Shown piece after piece: positions 1-12,300 of a stretch of DNA of 64,000 nt. The stretch is from Xestospongia muta (Eukaryota > Porifera > Demospongiae > Haplosclerida > Petrosiidae), in assembly GCA_963693285.1 (NCBI GenBank), contig OY848917.1, forward strand, positions 23,194,245 to 23,258,244, read 5' to 3'. Every line of letters starts with the position of its first letter. The first letter of the stretch is position 1. A program made the translations under genes and the position numbers. The notes under the pieces were generated by a model. That model saw nothing but the letters and a program-made list of their open reading frames with translations, had not been told where the DNA came from and made no database searches.

Positions 1-19
1 AGCTAGACAGCAGACTACA

Positions 20-335
20 AGTATGTTTTAATGATGAAATGACTGTTCATATGTAGCTGAAGTGATTCCCAATGGTCATTGCTATCTTGACACACCTGCA
101 CAACATTGGAAAGCCTTTTTATACAGGTGACAACTGATTGTAGAAACCATGAAGGTCTTTCAAATGATCACGATCCCTGTCGTCCTGAGTAGTATTTGCT
201 TTGCTGTCAGCAACTCAACTTCAGCTTCTTTGCTAGGGATGTTGTAATGACTAAGAAGGGGTTTAATAACATCATGATCCATAAAGGAATCAGAGTTAGG
301 ATTCGGTGCTTGCATTGCTTTCATTAGTGATAGTT
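20..335 (-). pseudogene. hAT-like transposase C-terminal fragment
   Basis: Read on the minus strand, one frame gives a run including VIKPLLSHYNIPSKEAE, and after a frame change a run including LKDLHGFYNQLSPV and FPMLCRCVKIAMTI. The second part resembles the 'P-x-L-x-x-L-A' start of the hAT C-terminal dimerisation region in ZNF862-type transposases. There is at least one frameshift and one stop, so this is a relic. The family is inferred from general pattern only and could be another DDE transposase. Confidence 0.35.
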
Positions 336-662
336 GAAGGGCTGAGAACCATAGTGGGCTAACCCATATGATACAATAATTTAGTTTTAACAGTTTGAAA
401 GTAACTGTATATAATAAATTCCAGAGTTAACCTGAGGCCACAGCAATGTTACACAAGCCTTATAAGTGGTTGTAGTATTTCAGGGATGGTAATTAGATTA
501 TATTTACACTTGTTTTTTGGGAGAAAATGTAGCGACATTTAATGACTTCTAGTGAACGTGAGAGTGGTAATTATTTTCAAAGAAATGAGCAAAACATCCA
601 TTTCTACACACAATGAATATAATGTACAAGACATTAGAAGCAATAATGAAAGTTGTTAGTCC

Positions 663-869
663 TTAATCTGCATCAGACCCATCTGATTCACTGTCAGAGT
701 GAGATATAGCTTCATCTATCTCCTGGTAGAATGAATTGTGCACTGGTGGGATGTAGTGTAGAAGTTCTAGGAGGTCAGCCACTTTCTTTTTATTAATAGA
801 TCTTTGTCTGTTGTAGAGTACACTTTCATCGACACAATCAATTGAACCATCAGACACAGGCAATAACAA
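663..869 (-). CDS. Unidentified small ORF, possible transposase tail
   Basis: A 68-codon ORF. It has a basic middle (RSINKKKVADLLELLHYIPP) and an acidic Ser/Asp tail, SDSESDGSDAD, at the stop. Many DDE transposases end in 'IP..Y..FY..L' followed by an acidic tail, which fits PPVHNSFYQEI here. I do not recognise it for certain, and there is no upstream transposase core in frame. It may be the last exon of a decayed element. Confidence 0.25.
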   Translation of the reverse strand: MLLPVSDGSIDCVDESVLYNRQRSINKKKVADLLELLHYIPPVHNSFYQEIDEAISHSDSESDGSDAD

Positions 870-1122
870 TTATAACACCAAGTGAAGACAACTGTTTCGT
901 CATCACTGAGCCTTGTCAGTCAGTCAGTTCAGTGAAGGTGAAGGTTGTCAGTCTTCAATAGTCTCTCAGTGACCCTTATATTTATAACTTACCACTTACC
1001 AGAGTCATGATCATTCATGCAAAGTATGCAAAAAGACAGTCACCATTAGGAGATGCCAGAATCCTCTTCTTACCAGCAGCTGCCATTTTAATCGATTTTA
1101 CTGGATCTAGTTAAGTGTAAAC

Positions 1123-1305
1123 TTAATAACCACACCCATTAGTGAAAATTTTTACCCGGGTATGCCTGACCCTGACGCCATCTATGTCAAGGTTCTCTTC
1201 TGATCTGTCATTATCATTGCTGCTATTTGGTATAGTATCTTCTATTGGTTCATAAAGATATGGTTGTATTCCACTATCCAGCCTATCATCGTAATTACCA
1301 GACAT
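1123..1305 (-). CDS. Small ORF with transposon-type N-terminus
   Basis: A 60-codon ORF beginning MSGNYDDRLDSGIQPYLYEP. The IQPYLYEP block resembles the 'QPY.FEP' start found on many invertebrate transposon-associated proteins (P2X7-tail/YqaJ type). The rest is acidic (NSSNDNDRSEENLDIDG). It ends after a short basic run. Probably the first exon or a remnant of such a protein; no catalytic region follows in this frame. Confidence 0.3.
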   Translation of the reverse strand: MSGNYDDRLDSGIQPYLYEPIEDTIPNSSNDNDRSEENLDIDGVRVRHTRVKIFTNGCGY

Positions 1306-1325
1306 AGGGTCTATTACATTGTATT

Positions 1326-1385
1326 GTAATATATTACTATTACTATTACTTCAAAACACGTAATCATTACTATTACTATTACTAT
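1326..1385. repeat. Interrupted (ATTACT)n microsatellite
   Basis: Two short runs of ATTACT units flank a CAAAACACGTAAT spacer. It is simple sequence with no coding signal. Confidence 0.7.
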
Positions 1386-1612
1386 CTTGCATCAAGCTTT
1401 TATTTATAAAGAGGCATTATATTTAATATAATAAGTTTTTCAAAGACTGTGTCTGTAAGCCTGCAATGTTCTGGACCACCTACTGATGACAAATTCTGTT
1501 GCTTTGGTGTTTGCTGTCTTCGTGCATTTTTTTCTTTGGCAGTTGTTTTTGTTGTGGTGTGTCATCATCAGATTCACTCTCGCTTTTACTCATATGTTGA
1601 TCATCATCATGA

Positions 1613-1840
1613 CTATTCATTGTTGTTCTCAACTTCTTCACCGGATTCATTGTTGCTATCAACTTCCTCACAATCAGAATCATAAAAATCACTTATGCCT
1701 TCACTAAAATCTGGTATGTCTTCTTCAGACTGTGTGCTATAGTTTTCATCGTCACTGTCCAGTATACTGTCCAAAATATTGTCAACATTCAAGTCCTGCT
1801 GAGTAGTCATTTTAAAACGGCGTCCATAGCAACAAGGCAA
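1613..1840 (-). CDS. Acidic ORF, possible transposase N-terminus
   Basis: A 75-codon frame rich in Asp, Glu and Ser (for example DSILDSDDENYSTQSEEDIP). Acidic leaders like this are common at the N-terminus of piggyBac-type transposases, but no DDE core follows in frame. A second acidic ORF overlaps at 1480-1692 in another frame, so composition alone may explain both. Function unknown. Confidence 0.2.
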   Translation of the reverse strand: MPCCYGRRFKMTTQQDLNVDNILDSILDSDDENYSTQSEEDIPDFSEGISDFYDSDCEEVDSNNESGEEVENNNE

Positions 1841-1989
1841 GAATATATGGTGTGAAGCCCTAGCAACACGTGTTGGTTCCTCTCGTTGATTATTAAAAAA
1901 TCTAGCCTAATCAGTAAGAATTCCAGTAAGCATAAAAGCAAGTGAGATATAAACAGAAAACACTCTTAAAACTATTTATAATAGAGGGA

Positions 1990-2770
1990 AATCAGACATA
2001 TGTGCCTCTGCCAGTGAAAGGGTCTACTGTTTCATTTTCGGAACTAAATATGTAACTTAAGAACTGAGTACTTTTCTTTGTCTTTTTGGTAGCTCGTGGT
2101 TCAGCAGAATTACATGCACTGGTTTTACTTTCTAAACTTTCTATCACTACATCATTGGATTGCCTCATTTTCACCACATCAAGAAATTTAGATTTCATTT
2201 CTTGCCTTTCTACTTGATGAGTGCGCCACTTCAGTTTAAAACTTGGGTCTAATATTGCTGAAAAAATAAGTGTATCTTAGCTTTTGTACTTAACTCTCCA
2301 TTCATTAATTGCATTAAGAAGAGATGGAACCATTCCTGTCCTGTAGGTGAAAGGTAAAGAAAGAAGAAATTTACAAAGTCCTCTTATGCATAGCAAGACA
2401 AAGCTAGAGGTGACAACATTTTGGCCCTGTGTAAAATCAGTTGCTTCTTGAAAAGGAGTCAATATTTCAACAAGGTTGCCTAAAACCCGTCTTTCATATG
2501 TTGTCAGTATTACTGTGTCTAATTGACGAAGTTTGTCTTCTGAAACTTTAAGAATTCATTGAATGCTTCTGAATTCACTGTTACAGCAGGTTGCTACCTT
2601 TGCCTTTTTCAAACCGTCTTTTATAACCAATTGCAAAGTATGAACAAAGCATATACTGTGAATCGGCACATACAAAAAACTATCTTTGATATCTTGTAGG
2701 TCGACCGAATTAATAGCATCATTATCATCATCTTCCTCATCTTTACTTAGTTCTGTCTTCCGTTTTTGTT
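1990..2770 (-). pseudogene. hAT (ZBED-type) transposase fragment
   Basis: Minus-strand pieces line up with the middle of a BED-type hAT transposase, in order: DLQDIKDSFLYVPIHSICFV (about 2640-2700), TPFQEATDFTQGQNVVTSSF and LPFTYRTGMVPSLLNAINEW (2277-2462), and FKLKWRTHQVERQEMKSKFL to the stop at 1992. The 'F.EATD..QG..' block and 'LDP.FK' block are typical of the family. At least two frame changes separate the pieces. The BED finger and the final hATC block are missing, so it cannot encode an active protein. Confidence 0.6.
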
Positions 2771-2798
2771 TACTTTACATTTTATAACTATATATAAA

Positions 2799-3244
2799 CA
2801 GTAGAATGTCATTTATCTGAACACGTTGGGCACGAAGAGTGTTCAGATAATTGAAATGTTCAGATAATTGAAGTGCTGATTACCTCAACACATAACAAAC
2901 ATGTAACAAACATTATTATATAATTGAACACTTTTTAAATCACAATTTGGCAAAGTAATCGTGAATATGTTACTGTTTTTGATTCATTACTCTCATACTC
3001 GTTAGCTATGCTTTGTAAGGTCCTTCCTTTTTGACAAATTCACAGATTTTTAGTTTATTGTGAATACTCAAGACTAGTCGCTTTCTTTTATGAGACACAA
3101 TCTCACTAGCCATGATTACACACGTACACGTGCAATAATTATAAGGCGTGTCTGATCATACTCTGGTGGGTGTCTCAGCCAGCAAGACATTTAGTTAATT
3201 GACGTGTTTGGTTGAATGAAGTTCGGATAAACGATGTTCTACTG
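2799..3244 (-). mobile_element. Deleted pogo/Tigger-like element
   Basis: The ends form imperfect terminal inverted repeats: CAGTAGAATGTCATTTATCT on the left and the complement of GGATAAACGATGTTCTACTG on the right, followed by TA. Inside, the minus strand starts MASEIVSHKRKRLVLSIHNK and continues [15 protein letters not shown], a CENP-B-like helix-turn-helix leader as in pogo transposases. The frame then stops and no DDE core is present. A related but left-truncated copy lies at 28617-29067. Confidence 0.7.
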
Positions 3245-3336
3245 TACTGAATTATTAGTAGTTACTGCTATTTAATATATGTATATGTAATGTTATACAT
3301 GAATTTGTTATGGGAATTTGTTTTATCTCATTATAG

Positions 3337-6300
3337 GCTGACTATCGTCTTGATGGTAAAGAGGAGCTGATCTGTTGCTCTGTAGATGGTGAAGTCCGTG
3401 GCTATCTCCCATCTTCTTCCACTCAGCAATCAGACCCTTTAAGTAGTGATTTACTTCAAGAACTCGGTCAAAAGAAAGCTGTAAGTGATTTGTATAGTGT
3501 AACCAATGTATATAAATATTTAATGGATACTGGATCTCTCTCTCTCTCTCTCTTTCTCTCTCTATCTCTCTCAGAACTTAATGATGGAGCTCAAAAACTT
3601 TGAAATTACTCAGCGTATTGGTCAGTCACAACAGCCTCAGGTAGAGGTCAGTAGAATAGAAGAGACTGTAGGTGTTATACCAGCTACTACACAAATTAAA
3701 ACTGAACTGAAAGCTCAAATGGGAGATGACAAGTTACAGGTACAGCAGTTATTATATATAATATAGATATTGTTGTAAATAATGCTTGTCTTTACTAAAT
3801 AAATATTGTATATCTCTTTGTAGCCACATATTGCACTAATAGTGGAGACTACAAACAGTGAGTTCATTTTATAAAAATGTAATACAAGTTTTATTTGTAC
3901 TATGGATAGGCACAGTTTAGTGTAAATATATGAATTATATATGAGTATATTTACAATAAACAGTAACTGTCCATACTACAAGAGGTTTATATCATTGAAG
4001 CCACACATGAAATGTACTGTGAAGTGAAATTTGGTCAAATGAAGAGTTCAATATAATGTTGTCTTTTTGCATTTTGAACTTTAGTAATTAGAATTTAAGC
4101 TTTCTGTTGCTTTCATGATTTGTTTAGTTTATTAGATGATAAAACTCATAAAGTATTTATCTTTCAGTGTCAAGCTGTTCCTTTAGAAGGAAGGAACTCA
4201 ACAATTGTTGATAATATAAATGATGAAAAGGGTTCTGCAGTTACAATGACGACTCATTAGAGGCTTGCATCTCTAGCCTTAAGCTGACTGTAAAGAGGTG
4301 ACTTATTTCTTATGGAGAATAAATCAGTGCTGAGCATTGATCAACGAGTCTAAGTTTGCCGTCCTAGCCATGTCATTTGTAGCGTAACAAACAAGAAAGT
4401 TCATAATAATGCCTATTTTATGCTGTTTATTGTTGGCTTTCTGTACTTTCTATCCTGTTTTGCTACTTCTTGTAAAATACCTATCTATATGTAGCACAGA
4501 CATATATAGTTATATATTATAGTCGGTTCCTTTCATATATGGCTTTTTGATATTAACGATATTTTACATTATATTTCCTTACTGTTCTATGCTTGTTTGT
4601 AGTGTTGACCTTATTAGGTAAGGTCTTTATTACTATGATATTAGCAAGTGATAATTCAAACTTAAATTTAATTATTGAATAATAATTATTTTCAATTGCC
4701 ATGCAAACAATGCCAAGACTTGAAATCGGTATTGAATCAATGCAACAGTTTTCTTTTTCACTTATCTGTGATCTCTCTAACTGACATTTCATATTAAACA
4801 CTTGCTCTCTTTAGTTTGCTCTATTCTTTGGTTTCTCATCATTGTACATTTATCATTGATCACTTTGTTTGAGTGTTCTAGTCATGTTTATTTCTCTCTA
4901 CTGTTATATCTAGTTATTGCAATGTCACTGCCTCTCACTTCTCTATTCTGTAGTTTTAAACTTTCCTTACATTTTTTACTTTGTATCTAGTCTTAGACTG
5001 AAGTTAAAAGAATTGCTAGCTTAACCCAGTATGTACTATCTGACAAATAATGCTTTGAACTTTCTTATGCAATACTTGTATGTTAACTGTGATTAAGGTA
5101 GTTCAAATGAATGTATATGAGTAAGCAAATAAAAATAGTGAACTAACTGGTAGCTAAATACTCCAAACCTTTCAGTCACACGGATGTCCTGTCTTTTATT
5201 ACTACACTGCAAAAAATAATTGTTGATTTAATTATTTTTTTGAGGTTATTTTAATTGAAACTGAGGTAACCACTTGCTTGGTTGTAACAACCATAACAAA
5301 AATTGGTTATTTTTGCTATTTAAATATTACTTAATTTAACCATATTAAATACAGTTGATTATACTGTATAAAAAAGGTTAATTATACTATTGAAAAAGGT
5401 TAAATGTACTATAAGTTTAAGTTAATTTTACATTTGAATAAATGTTTTGAGAAATGAATATAGTTGATTTAAGTATTAACTATTACCGTTATAAATAAAA
5501 TTTGGCATTTTAACCTTTTCATAATTGTATAATTACAATACCCCCATTTAAAATAATATGAACCTTTATTGAAAATAACCTATTTCAACATGTTTCAATG
5601 ATAGACAACATGTATAATGAGTGTTCTAGTAAACAAAAACAGTATTATTATGAAACAAATTTCCTGATATCAGTTGTAATTGAGAGAAAGCTACCACTCT
5701 TAGCTTTTTTGTAACTGCCAGTTGGTAAATTAAACACTGACTCTTGAAAGAATAGACACACCTCCAACACTTCGACCATGTACTCTAAGTTAAGTACAAA
5801 AAAAGAGGAGAACCAGGCCATCAACATTTCTGAGAATGAATGGGACGTTGTTAAAACGACACCTTCTACATATAAGAAAAACTGAGCACTGCCATCTTCT
5901 CTATAAAATCCAATAAAGTGAGGACCTGTATAGCGTGAGCATTCTGAGGCAACATCAGCTATATCATCATTCATCTAGAAGAACAAAATTTCAGTAAGCA
6001 TTCTAACTAATTAGAGTTTACAAACTTACCTTTCGTTCCTCATAAATATACGAAATAGCATTAATCACACCTTTTTTAGGAAACAAATGGCAAAGTAGTG
6101 CTAAGGCAGTTTTAGCATTAGAGTCTATATCACCTGTAAATTAAAAGTAATACATTTCAATTAACAATCACTTACTACCTTGATATTCAGCCTCAACTCT
6201 TTTTAAAAATCCTACAGCTTTTCCTTTTAATGAATTTCCATATGCTATTATAGCAGGAACCCATTTATTGATCCAGTTTTGGAAACATGTTTTAAACACA

Positions 6301-9300
6301 TCTTTCTTGTCAAGAATAAGGTCCATCTCGTTTATAATCTACAAATGTAAAAATACATGAAAAACGAGTGAAACCAATGTCAACTAACCACATAGAGAAT
6401 TTTCAATTCTTGAAATTTTTCAATTAGAGCAGAAGCAGTAATTTCCAAAGATTCCTTTAAAATTTCTTCACGCCTATACATAAATGTTTGGTTGCATAAA
6501 GAAATAATTATTTCTTTTCGTGGTTTTTCCATTTCTAGCTCTTTATGTAGAGCAGATGTATTACGAGATAATGTAATGTGATCATCACTGAGACCTTTCA
6601 TAGGAGGATACCTGTCCTCCAAATTCTGCTTCTTCGGCCTACCCCTCTTTTTCTTGGGTGTTCCTTCAATGTCAGGTTCCATATGCCGCTTACGAGAAGC
6701 AGCTTTCATATTATGAACACGCTCAATTATTTTTTTCTCCCATGATCCTTATAAAAGTTGCATTGGTATATAAGAAGTCAATTATGACAACTAACTTACA
6801 TAACCACTGACTTTGTCCCCAAGGTCCTCCAAAAATTTGTACTTAGATACAAGCATTTTGGCTGCTTGGGTGCAAAATGCTTTGTCTGGATTATTTTTAT
6901 ACGAGAACATACTTGTAACAAGGTCACGGACAATTTCGTTACGAAGAGAAGGTGTTAATGCCCTCCGTTGATCCTCAATTGTTACTTTATGAATACAGTC
7001 CATGATAGTTGGTCTCCATGTAGATGGAATTGTAAACTTTCCTTTGCTTGAAGATACAGATGAGCCAATTGAATGAACAGACAACAAGTCATCACAATCT
7101 GAACTGCGTGGAGAAAAAGGAGATGCCATATCAAATGTCAGGCTACTCATTTCTGATGACATCGGTGGACTGTATACTGATGGAGAGGTAATCAGTGGAC
7201 TGATAATTGATTGAGAGGATATTGGTGAACTGATTGTAGTAGTAGTATTGTTAGGATTAGTCTAAAAATGAATCAACAAATATTAGTGGTTATAGAAAAT
7301 AAACATACCATTTGACATTGAAACTGTGCTCTCAATCGAAAGATTTTTTTAACTACACCAATCTTTGTCACAACTTTAGAAATGTCATCTTCAGTGAGCT
7401 CCATAAAGGCTTCTCCATCTACTTCATGCTCTATACCAATAAACACAAACCATAGTACAACATTAAGAACTGTTGGAATAGTAAATTGACTTTATCACTT
7501 AATCATTATTAATTAATTAGTAAGTGTTTTATTTGTATAGATGCACGTGTTTTTCAGTCTCTAGAAGAACATTCTAGAACTCTTATCATTCTGTTGCATA
7601 TTATAAATTCTGTCAATTTGTCTATTTCAGCCGTTATTCATTATACAGTAAAATAGTAATAACCACTACAAATCTCAGTACTGAACTATACTAAGGTGAA
7701 CGTGCACACATAGCGGCTTATATCATTAAGTACTGAAACTTACCACGGAGCTTATCACATACGTCAATTGGTATACCTTTGTCAAGAAGCAAGTCAAACA
7801 GCTCATTATAATCCATATCTCGATTGAACTCGGTCATTTTCGACACTTTATCAACAATATTTACCAACAATATTTACCAGCGGTTAGCAACTAGATTTAC
7901 ACCATGTGCTTCTAAAATCGTCACGTGACCTTGACTCAATTAACCCACACTCCTATAGCAGTTTGTCATGTCTGCCTCTGTTGTCAAATGTCAGATTTGT
8001 GACCTTTTATCTCCAAATTTCCGCCTTCATGTTAGTCATCTTCGTCTTGTTCATTCAAAAGATTGTAATTTCGATGTAAATTGTGGAATAAAGGGATGCA
8101 GCAAAAGGTTTTTAGCCTTTTCTGCCTTCAACACCCATATTTATCGTCACCATCGGTCAGAGATGGGTTTAGATACTTCATTAGAATCTTCAGTTGGTGT
8201 ATGTACAAATTTATTACACAATGTAATTCAAGAGCCTGAAGAGAGCACAGATACTTGTTATGAAAACTCCATCGGTTGTAATGCTGCCTTAATATGTCAT
8301 GATGACTCACAAGTATTTCAGCAGAGTTTATCTTATCGTTTTAAAGAAACACGTGAACTCACAGCAGCAAAGTTTTTACTTAATCTTAGAGAAGGACATC
8401 GTGTATCTCAAGTCGCATTGGCAGATGTAATTAATGGATGTCAATTGTTATGTTCACAAACTGTTAGTTACTTAAAAGAGGAAGTGTACTTGAAGAAGTA
8501 CCTGTTTTTTCTGTAATTCATGGTTTACCACATGATATAATGCATGACTTGTTTGAGGGTATAGTCCCATTAAACATGATGCTGCTAATAGAATACTGTG
8601 TCACAAAGAAATTTTTTACCATCAACGAACTTAATGACAGAATAAACAACTTTGATTTCATTGAAAACAAGCCATCATTAATTGATCCAAATATTTTCAA
8701 AAAGAACAGGAAAATAAGACAGTCAGCTTCTCAAATGATGGCTTTGTCAAAACATTTTTCAATTTTAATTGGGGACAAAGTACCTGAAGATGATCAACAC
8801 TGGTACTGTTTTCAAGTCATGCTTAAAATATGTAGTATTGCCCTTGCACCTCTGGCTACTTATGACACAATAGCTTACCTTGGTGTTTTAATTGAGGAAT
8901 ACTTAACACTTTTTCAAACTCTCTATCCAGCTACCACATTAAAGCCTAAACATCATTATATGATTCATTATCCTTCGCAAATACGCATGTTTGGGCCTCT
9001 AATTTATTCTTGGACTATGCGGCAAGAATCTAAGTTAAGTTTTGCTAAAAGGGTGTCATATTTGAGTAATTATAAGAATGTGAGTAAAACTGTGGCTAAT
9101 AGACATCAGTACTGGCTCTGTCATAAGATTATATCTGACCCTTCTCTCCTCTCTCCATCTTTTAAAATAAGTCCAATATGTGAAACCAATCCATTGTCTA
9201 CTGAACCAAATTACGTTCAAGCAGAATTAACAAGGCTTTCACCTGGCTTAGATTTATTTTCAATTGTCAAACACCCTAAGTGGGTTAAGATGCAAAGTTC

Positions 9301-12300
9301 ATCTTTTAAAATGGGTTATTATGTTTTACTGAAGTATGACATTTATGAACCTCTGTTTGGTAAAATCATTGACTTGGTTATTTGTGAAGGTATTTTCATA
9401 ATATGCGTTGAAGAGTATCATTCGTCTTTTTTTTATTCTCACTACAATTCATTTGTCATTGTAAGTCATGGTACTTTCTCTGCTTTGGAGGTCAATAACC
9501 TTTATGATCATCGTCCTATTCATGCTAAGTATAGTTTTGTGAAAACTGATAAGTCAATTTACATTTCTTTGCCTTACTTGTATTAATATTGAAATAACTT
9601 TTAATGGTTTATTTAATTCAATAATTGTTGTAAAATTAACAAATATTATGTTAAAATAATCAGTAGCTTGTTAAAATAATTTTTTAATGGTTAATTTAAC
9701 ATAATTTCAGTCATAACAAACAGTAAGTCAGTTAAAATAACTTTAAATATATGGTCAAATCAAAAGAAACATCTTAAATTAAACAAAGCTATTTAAATTA
9801 ACCATTACTAGTTGATTCAAATATATTCTATGTTGAAATGAGTTTCACAAAATAGTTTGTTTTAAAAATACATGGTTATTTCAAATAAAATTTTTTATAG
9901 TGTAGTAGGTCTGAGATTACTAGAAAGTTATCCTCTCCTTAGAATGAAGCAGGAAACACTTTGTCAAGATCAGGACTCATAATAGGATAAATAAGCATTG
10001 ACCATCCTCTGTCTTCCTTTTCATGAATAATAACAAATTACTTGAATGTAAACAAAATGGTACCTATTGGAAGGCTACTTTCAAATTCGCAAAAATCACT
10101 ATTATTTTATTGTTAAAGCACTTGAAAAATAATGAGACATCCAAAATTAGACACCTCATTTAATTTAATTATAACTTTCAATAAAAATAGTCTTTAAAAA
10201 CTTCTAGTTTTAAAGCTATTGTGATTGTTATTGATTCATGACATATTTGATGTTATGAATCAGAATTTAGGCCAGGCACTATGTGAATTAAATATTATTA
10301 GGACAAGCGACAACAAATGGTTAGCTGCAAAGAAACAACCCGATATTGTTGAGGAAAGAATAGGTTAAGACTATAACTATTTTTGATGGACTTTAGAAGT
10401 GGATAGAGAACCTTAGTATCTGTGGTGATTTAATGACTTAGAAACAAACAGTATGAGATGTAGAATTGTGAAATGCTGAATCAAAATCATCCATTATGCT
10501 CACTAAAATTTGTTTAATAGCTTAAGAATTAGTAATTAAAATGGACATGGCGAGCTATGTTTATTTCTCTGTCATTTTTGGTCTTAACTTGTCTTAATTT
10601 AGCCTTCTTCATGTCAATGTTTTCAGGTAATTTAATCATTTTTGCTTCATGGTTTTAACTTCTTTGTTCTAAAATAGAAATATTGAATTAAAGGATAACA
10701 GAAATGGTTTTCATGTTTTGATTAAACTGAAAGACCTTGTAGTAACATACAAATATGAAAAAGAATTGGTACAATACTAGTCATGCTATTGCAGAAATCT
10801 ATTATCTAAACAAAATGTATTAGTGAAATAATTATATTGCCAGTCTCGTGGCTGTTACTTCCATGACGTCAGAGTAGTAACACATTTCTGCACACGGGAC
10901 TAAGAAATGCCTAACAGATGTGTTGCAGCTGGTTGTTCTAGCATTCCCAGTGATGAGGTTGCCCTATATAAGTTTTCCAAAGATCCAGTACTGAGAAAGA
11001 AATGAGTAGAGCAAGTTAAACACACTAGACATTGTTGGATTGGTACATCAGAAATAGTAGTCTTTGTAGCAATCACTTCACAGATGACTGCTTTGAACAA
11101 ATGAACAAAGCCCACTAATTCAACATTCTTTTGACATACAAGTGAGAAGGAAGTTGAAATCTGAAGCTGTTCCAACTATCTTTAAGAGAAGATTAGATAC
11201 TGACTCAACTGGCCCAAAAATTTTTGATGATATTCTATCAGGACCAGTGGATGCCAGTGGGTAGGTATTTAAGAAATCAATTGTATGATGTTTTTAGGAG
11301 TACAAAGAAGATTTGAGGGGCAGTCCATTGGGGAATGAGGAAATATGTCAGATAGAGAAAGTGAGGGAACTGAGGAATTGAAGCATTGACTAAAGACGTC
11401 ATTGATCAAGTTGGCTTTGGAGATAGGGTCAGTGATAGTTAAGTCATTGTGTGTTAAGGTTGGGATGGTTGACGATTTCTTTTTAATTTCTTGAATAAAG
11501 ACCAGAAAGACTTACATGAGGAAGATGAGATTGACAGGCAGTTGAAAAACTTTCACTTTTTTGATGAATACTATTAACAATTAAAGCAGCTATTGGTACT
11601 GTCTTGTACTCTTACTGGTAGAGTCACTGAGTCTCCACCACCTCTACCACCTTTACCTGTTAACCAGTATTTACTACCTTGGTAATAGTTATATCCAAGA
11701 TCTTGTGTAGATTTTCCAAGATCTTTGCAAGAATCATGTAAGAATTATTGCAAGTTTTATAGTTGGGTTCTGTTTTATTTATTTTCTTCCCCTCCTTGTA
11801 CGTTACCTCCACTTTATTTCCATCTCCTTATCTTCCTGGTTTGTTTCATACATTTACTTATTACAAAGGCAGCTATTGCAAATTTAATGAACAGCAGTTG
11901 AAGGAATGTTCAAATACGACTATAGTCAGGTTTTTTGAGTATGCATAGATCCCTTCAATTTAATAGTATCAGATTAAACTGAAGTCAAAACAATCAGGCA
12001 AAATGTATCAAGAAATTTTGGTGCTTTCAATAGGTTTGTACCATGACTAGTATGAATTGACCAATCAGATTGCTGTAAATGAGGTTGATAAATTTCATAT
12101 CTACCTCTGATAGCTATCAGTCAGGTTGACAATTTTTTTACTAGTGGTGGTAATTCAAAAATAAATAATAAATGAATGGTGGTCAATGATGATGGATATA
12201 TGATTACATTGGTCAGTATTTCACATAGTAATTTGATGTAGCAAAGCAAACCACAGCAAATTCCATACAGTGTGTTGGGTAGATAACATTCTCCATCACT

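Larger units (their letters stand above)
5205..9902. mobile_element. CACTA (EnSpm)-like transposon with two divergent genes
   Basis: The left end reads CACTGCAAAAAATAATTG and the right end, complemented, reads CACTATAAAAAATTTTATTT. Both start CACT and are followed by AT-rich inverted ends. The dinucleotide TA flanks both sides (5203-5204 and 9903-9904), a plausible target-site duplication. Many GGTTAATTTAA / GGTTATTT-type subterminal repeats crowd the first and last ~300 bp, as in CACTA elements. Inside are a plus-strand zinc-finger transposase-like gene (7968-9586) and a minus-strand SAM-domain gene (5648-7837), sharing a 130-bp start region. The element sits in BBS2 intron 3. Termini and layout are seen directly; the CACTA label is inferred from the ends and the transposase style. 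Confidence 0.6.

Noticed and set aside
4168..4258. A possible extra BBS2 exon after TTTCAG at 4168
   Set aside because: Exon 3 (3824-3857) joins in phase to 17720 with good homology; the frames at 4168 add nothing that fits BBS2 and soon stop.
10900..11175. A 91-codon minus-strand ORF
   Set aside because: It is the antisense of the THAP relic, whose motifs are clear on the plus strand.
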